From: Gammaproteobacteria bacterium
GTDB taxonomy: Bacteria; Pseudomonadota; Gammaproteobacteria; Pseudomonadales; Pseudohongiellaceae
Assembly: GCA_002706685.1 (NCBI GenBank)
Contig: PALV01000012.1
Location: 32,577-96,576, forward strand
Direction: 5' to 3'
Length of the DNA: 64,000 nucleotides
The position numbers and the translations under genes are program-made. Numbering within the stretch: the first letter of the stretch is position 1; every line of letters starts with the position of its first letter. Positions 59,400 through 64,000 of the stretch are shown here, piece by piece. The notes beneath the pieces were generated by a model, which saw nothing but the letters and a program-made list of their open reading frames with translations, was not told the DNA's origin and ran no database searches.

Positions 59400-59496
59400 G
59401 CCATCACTCTAATAAGTGGGGCCGCCCCTGGCCCCCTCCTCGTCCCTGCAGCAATTCCCTGCTATCAGGCGTCCCTGCCCAAATCCGCCTCCTGCC

Positions 59497-62400
59497 TCAG
59501 GGTGCCACGTGGTATAGGGGCTGAGCGCCAGCCGCTGTGTAGAACACCACGTCACCGCGTCCATCGTTGTTCAGATCTTTGAACTCAAAGGCAACACCAC
59601 GTGCGTCCTTGTTCGCTGTCAGGAATTGCTGCTGAGCACTGCTCAGCTTACTGACAAAGAAGTCAGGCTTGTAGACGCCAACGTTCGGTATGGTAATGAT
59701 GCCGGTGTTTCTATCAGTGGTCAGCGTCAGACCATAATCTGTCACTGATCGATAGAACACAGGATCATGAACATACGGTACTATCTTTTGGTTGACGCCG
59801 TTGCTGCACTTCACACCGAATGAATAGCCTGCCGAATTGGGTTCGCCGACTGGTTCTATTAATGTGCTGGTACCACAGCTTCCAGCAGAATTGGCCAGAT
59901 TGTCATAGGCGAACACACCAACAAAGGTATCAGTGGTGCTCAGCGAGACATGAATCGCGCCGCGCTCACGCAGGCTCATCTCATATCCAGCGCTTTCCAC
60001 CAGACTGGTGAAGCCAACCAGGTCAACCGCGATCGGCGCCAGCTCCATGGCTACACCGCTGGCGACTATCAGAGCCCGGCCATCCCGCATGAATGACAGT
60101 CCCTCAGGCACGCTGGATGACACGATACGGGTATTGACCACGGCCGCAGAGTAAGTTTCACCTGGCGCCTTGATCATCACCGTTCCCGTCAACGCATCAA
60201 CAGTCAGCTCTATACCACCGGTGCTCAGAGCAAACACCTGCCGACCATCAATGGTTTGCAAAGATTGTGATCCACCGGTCAGGAACTGCACCAGTGCTGA
60301 CAGCAATACTTCACTCGCGCTGGAGCCGGCCACAGTTACCCCATCAGGATTGGATACTGCTGTCAGCACATTGGTGAGACGCTCACTGGCAACTGTATCC
60401 AGTCCCCGATTGGCAAGCTCCTGCTGGACAGCGGTGTTGTCCGCCTGAATTCGCGACTTGACCGCTACCGACGCGTCAATGGCGAACTCCAGAGCCTGAG
60501 GATTGGTTCGCAACAGGTTCTCGACCTCCGCTGGGCTATCAACATTTATTCCCGGCGCGAACGACGAGATACCTGTTTTCACCGCCTTGGTCACCAGGGC
60601 CTCGGCCTGTGCTACCAGCTCAGTGGTCAACTGCCCGCCCGCTGCCGAAGCGGCGTTGATGACGGCGCTGGTAGCCGCGACCATGGATACCAGCTCGTCG
60701 TTGCTGCTGCCAGCGCGGATCAGATTGCTGGAGTTGCTCACTGTAGTGCTTGCCAGGTTCTGCACAGTGGCACGCTGTTCAGGCGTAATGTCCTGGCTAC
60801 GCGTGCTCAAGGCGGTCAATACGGTCGCGACACTGTTGATGGAGCTGGTCGCCGCCGTGTTGGAAACACTGCCGCCACCCGCAGACACTGTCGCTGACGC
60901 GGTCAGTGTACGTGACATGGTATTCAACGCATTCAGAGCAAGGTTCACGCCCTCCGTGCCAGCTGGCAGCGCGGTTGTGACCTGCTGAGCCAGAGTATTG
61001 GTACGTTCAAGCGCAGTACCCACCTGATTCACCACTTCCTGGCTGACCGGCTGCCCGGGCTGTACGACCACTGATTCGATAACCTGTAGTTCGTTATCAA
61101 GGTCATTGATCTCGTCAGCTACCTGTTCAGGCGTTGGTGTACCACCGCCTCCACCCGTTGTTGGTGGCGGTGTTACCGGTGGCTCAATCACTACGGTGAT
61201 ACTGAAGCTTCGCGCTGTGGAATCTGTATCTACTCCACCATTGGCAGTGCCGCCGTTGTCCTGCACCTGATAGGTAAAGGCAACCAGGAATGGGCTGACA
61301 AGTTCAGCCGGCGGCTCATAGCTCAAGTTGGCCAATTCATCCGCGGGAATAATCTGGCCGGAAACAACAGGATCACTATTCAACAAGAGTGCTCCCGCAT
61401 TCGGCAAGGCAACAATTCTGACTGCCTGCAGCAGATTAGCAGGAAGGTCATTAGGATCGCTGAATCCGAAATCTGCCACCGAGAAGGCAAATGACGTGAT
61501 TGCATTGAGCGTGACATCATTCCCCGAGCCAATTGGTGCGTCATTTACCGGGTTCACATTCACTTGAATGGTGTTGGGGCTTGGATCCAGATCCACGCTG
61601 CCGTTGCGGCCCGTGATCGAATCCAGGCCGTCATCCCGCACCTGGAATGTGAACGATGCATAAGGACTGCCAAAGGCATTAGCGGCAGGACTGAATACCA
61701 GCTGCGGCAGACTTGCCACGTCTATTTCCTGTCCTTCCACCACATCTATGCTGTTCAGTGCCAAACTGCCAGCGGCAGGCAGGCTGCTGATGCGAACAGC
61801 GGTGAACGCGTTGCCGTCCTCATCCGAGAACCCAAAGTCATTCTCGCTGAAGCTATACGCCTGGTCCTCGTTCAGGGTAATCGTTGCATCAGATCCGGCA
61901 GGCGCAACATAGGGCAGTAATACCTCGGTAGCAAAGCTGATGGTATACGGTCCAGTAACACTATTTTCGTTACCAATAACATACATGATGTAATTGGCCG
62001 GGCCTTCAAGCTCGTAGCTGACCGATGTGTTGGCCGCAGCAGGTTGCGCCTCCACATACTGCAGGTTGGAGAAATTGGTGCCCTGCCACTTGGACAGCAG
62101 TACTGGATAGCCTGCCTGCAGAGTCACCGTGATCCGTTCATCAGCGGCAACCGCGAAGCTGTACGCATCCAGGTAACGCTCGTCCTCTTCTGTGGCGGCA
62201 AACAGATCTTGGCCATCCGAGTTCGCCAGTTCACCCTGAATAGTGCCCTGCGGCACCAGGCGGGTCGGACCGAACTGCGGATTGGTCTGGATGTCACTCA
62301 GTGGCAGCGCCAAGCTGAGGTTCAGCGTGTAGCTACCCACCGGTGGCAGCAGCCCATCGGCTGGCGCGCTGGTGGCGAAGACCCAGTACTGACCCGCCGG

Positions 62401-64000
62401 CAACAGATACTCGGTGTACACATTGAAGCTGCCATTCACCGGCATGGTGCTGATACGCGTGCCAAATACTCTGGACTGCTCCTCAGCTGCCATCACACCG
62501 GTCAGCGGTGCGAAGCCCTGCGAGCTCTGCTGAACCCGGAACAGCGTGGTCTCTTCCAGCTCAAGCAGATACCGATCGGTCATCCGGCCATTGCGATAGC
62601 AGTCCGCCAATCGATCCAGTGTGCCGTTAACGCTGTCTCCCAGATTGATGGTCGGGACATCCGCACAGGACAGCTCATTACCTGCCAGCGGCGTAATGCC
62701 CAGCGAGTAATTGCCACGATCTGGTGTGCCTCCATTGCCAGAACCCTGCTGACCCAGCACGTTGATCTGGTATGTGCCAGCACCGTTCAGTGTGTAGCTG
62801 GTATCGCCATTGGCATCGACCGCAACGGCTTCCAGAATCTGGCCATTGCGCCACACCGCAAAACGGGCGTTGAAGTCCACGAACATCTCAACTTCCACCT
62901 GCGGACTGCCCTCTGGCAGCACCAGCTGGTAAGAGTCGCGCTCGGGGAAGCCGTCGAGCTCACCAAACTGGCTGCTATCGAAACAGTCGCCCTGGCCCAC
63001 CTCACCGTTGATCACGGTCGGGCCGCCAAGCACCAGACGGGTATCACCGGCTTCACAGCCACCGGTCTGCATCTGCTCGATCGGCAGCGCCTGACTCAGA
63101 CTCAGGCTGTAGTTGCCTTCGATCGCTTCATCGAGTGCGGTGAAGCGGCTGGAGGCAAACAGCCAGTACTGACCCGGGGCAAGGTAGGTCTCAAGCACTA
63201 CCGTGTTGTCGATGCCTACCCGGCTGCCCAGCAGCAGACTGCTGTTGAAGGCACGAGTGATACCCAGCATGGGCATGTAGCCGGTATCGACATCAGTTTC
63301 TACCTCGGCTCGAAGCAGCGTCGGCTCGCTAATGTTCAGGCGGTAGTAGTCACGCAGACGACCAAACTCAAAACAGTCTGTGTCACTGTCCAGCGCACCA
63401 TTAGTCTGACCACCCAATCCCAGCTCCGGCAGGTTCTGCGTACATGCTTCAGGTACACCAAATTCCGGCGTCTCTATGAAGCGAATGGTGTAAGCACCTG
63501 TCTCGGTCGGGTTATTGTTGGTGGTATATGGCGCAAAGCGATGCCAGCCATCCTGAGTGGCAGTCACTGTCAGGCCATACTTGGTGTTAGCAGGGCCAGA
63601 GGCGGCAGTGATAAACGCCGTCTGATTGAAGCTGAGGGTCTGCGTGGCAATCTCCGCTTCCACGATCACCGTGACCGACTCACCCTGCTCCAGCCACAAG
63701 GTGTAGGAGTCAAACAGGCGGTCTGGATCATTAAAGGTATCCAGACAGTCATCGCTGCTAATGGCACCGTTGAGCTCAGCACCTTTGGTTACCCAGGTGT
63801 TGTTGAAGTCCAGGCAACCGACCTGCAGCTCATTAATCTGCGAGGTCTGCAGCCAGTACTCACCGGTGGCAGGCACGTTCTGCGGCTGGTAGGTACCGCC
63901 GTGCATGTACAGCACATACTCACCCGGGGCCAGCGCCACTTCAAACGACAGACCGTTCTGCTGGATCTGGGTATCGACGATATCCAGACCTTCGTAGCTG
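59497..64000 (-). CDS. Giant modular exported protein, 5' end beyond window
   Basis: At least 1500 residues; the frame is open to the window edge, so the N-terminus and signal peptide are missing. From the N-terminal side: a series of PPC-like beta domains (about 63800-61930) with repeated LPAGQYWVFATS-type and NG.LDS..DC motifs, arranged as alternating units; two cadherin-like domains (about 61900-61560 and 61555-61190; ITLNEDQAYSFSENDFGFSD); a Pro/Gly/Thr linker; a long helical Ser/Thr/Ala/Asn-rich part (61130-60240); and a C-terminal domain with the calcium-type DLNNDGRGD. Likely surface or secreted; adhesion is inference. Confidence 0.8.
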   Translation of the reverse strand, partial: SYEGLDIVDTQIQQNGLSFEVALAPGEYVLYMHGGTYQPQNVPATGEYWLQTSQINELQVGCLDFNNTWVTKGAELNGAISSDDCLDTFNDPDRLFDSYTLWLEQGESVTVIVEAEIATQTLSFNQTAFITAASGPANTKYGLTVTATQDGWHRFAPYTTNNNPTETGAYTIRFIETPEFGVPEACTQNLPELGLGGQTNGALDSDTDCFEFGRLRDYYRLNISEPTLLRAEVETDVDTGYMPMLGITRAFNSSLLLGSRVGIDNTVVLETYLAPGQYWLFASSRFTALDEAIEGNYSLSLSQALPIEQMQTGGCEAGDTRLVLGGPTVINGEVGQGDCFDSSQFGELDGFPERDSYQLVLPEGSPQVEVEMFVDFNARFAVWRNGQILEAVAVDANGDTSYTLNGAGTYQINVLGQQGSGNGGTPDRGNYSLGITPLAGNELSCADVPTINLGDSVNGTLDRLADCYRNGRMTDRYLLELEETTLFRVQQSSQGFAPLTGVMAAEEQSRVFGTRISTMPVNGSFNVYTEYLLPAGQYWVFATSAPADGLLPPVGSYTLNLSLALPLSDIQTNPQFGPTRLVPQGTIQGELANSDGQDLFAATEEDERYLDAYSFAVAADERITVTLQAGYPVLLSKWQGTNFSNLQYVEAQPAAANTSVSYELEGPANYIMYVIGNENSVTGPYTISFATEVLLPYVAPAGSDATITLNEDQAYSFSENDFGFSDEDGNAFTAVRISSLPAAGSLALNSIDVVEGQEIDVASLPQLVFSPAANAFGSPYASFTFQVRDDGLDSITGRNGSVDLDPSPNTIQVNVNPVNDAPIGSGNDVTLNAITSFAFSVADFGFSDPNDLPANLLQAVRIVALPNAGALLLNSDPVVSGQIIPADELANLSYEPPAELVSPFLVAFTYQVQDNGGTANGGVDTDSTARSFSITVVIEPPVTPPPTTGGGGGTPTPEQVADEINDLDNELQVIESVVVQPGQPVSQEVVNQVGTALERTNTLAQQVTTALPAGTEGVNLALNALNTMSRTLTASATVSAGGGSVSNTAATSSINSVATVLTALSTRSQDITPEQRATVQNLASTTVSNSSNLIRAGSSNDELVSMVAATSAVINAASAAGGQLTTELVAQAEALVTKAVKTGISSFAPGINVDSPAEVENLLRTNPQALEFAIDASVAVKSRIQADNTAVQQELANRGLDTVASERLTNVLTAVSNPDGVTVAGSSASEVLLSALVQFLTGGSQSLQTIDGRQVFALSTGGIELTVDALTGTVMIKAPGETYSAAVVNTRIVSSSVPEGLSFMRDGRALIVASGVAMELAPIAVDLVGFTSLVESAGYEMSLRERGAIHVSLSTTDTFVGVFAYDNLANSAGSCGTSTLIEPVGEPNSAGYSFGVKCSNGVNQKIVPYVHDPVFYRSVTDYGLTLTTDRNTGIITIPNVGVYKPDFFVSKLSSAQQQFLTANKDARGVAFEFKDLNNDGRGDVVFYTAAGAQPLYHVAP

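Overview
The window is a chromosomal segment of a Gram-negative bacterium, most likely a gammaproteobacterium. The order oxyR-gmk-rpoZ-spoT-ridA-recG-(deacylase/HDOD)-ubiA resembles the Pseudomonas arrangement. OpgGH, MlaA, RsuA, RsmC-type, HrpB, UvrD, HexR, YaaA, YciA and TcyP homologues fit the same class. Many exported proteins, a secreted KatG and a very large modular surface protein suggest a free-living, probably aquatic or marine, heterotroph of the OM182/Pseudohongiella/Cellvibrio kind; that placement is inference. No tRNA, rRNA, CRISPR array, prophage or complete insertion sequence was seen.

Layout. 0-5 kb: a secreted haem/copper oxidoreductase fusion, two rRNA-modification enzymes and a membrane diguanylate cyclase, then an isolated terminator that may end a small RNA. 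5-14 kb: a secreted beta-lactamase-fold hydrolase, two tiny envelope proteins, an overlapping MlaA-like/RND pair, and an overlapping SDR-GDT1-hrpB run. 14-19 kb: exported proteins (AsmA-like, Tat dienelactone hydrolase, two beta-propellers) and a LysE exporter. 18.6-22 kb: selD-selU-chrA, all on the minus strand. 22-26 kb: exported katG divergent from oxyR. 25.7-33.8 kb: the gmk to ubiA housekeeping run. 33.8-34.4 kb: a vapBC pair whose toxin is frameshifted twice.

35.9-45 kb is the most unusual part. A GTP cyclohydrolase II, a RibD-type reductase without a deaminase, an MDR dehydrogenase without the usual zinc ligands and a PTPS-fold protein without its catalytic cysteine sit together. A glycosyltransferase, two SAM methyltransferases, a CDP-alcohol phosphotransferase, a flippase-like membrane protein and a sulfatase/LTA-synthase-type enzyme lie next to them. 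I infer an undescribed route from GTP to a pterin- or diaminopyrimidine-derived glycoconjugate, possibly lipid-linked.

45-64 kb: opgGH with a short OpgH, followed by a perfect 38-bp inverted repeat of REP type. Then come gcdH, uvrD, a cystine transporter, yciA, small unknown genes, yaaA, a response regulator, a GNAT/FemAB-like protein, hexR, and a giant repeat-containing exported protein cut by the window edge.
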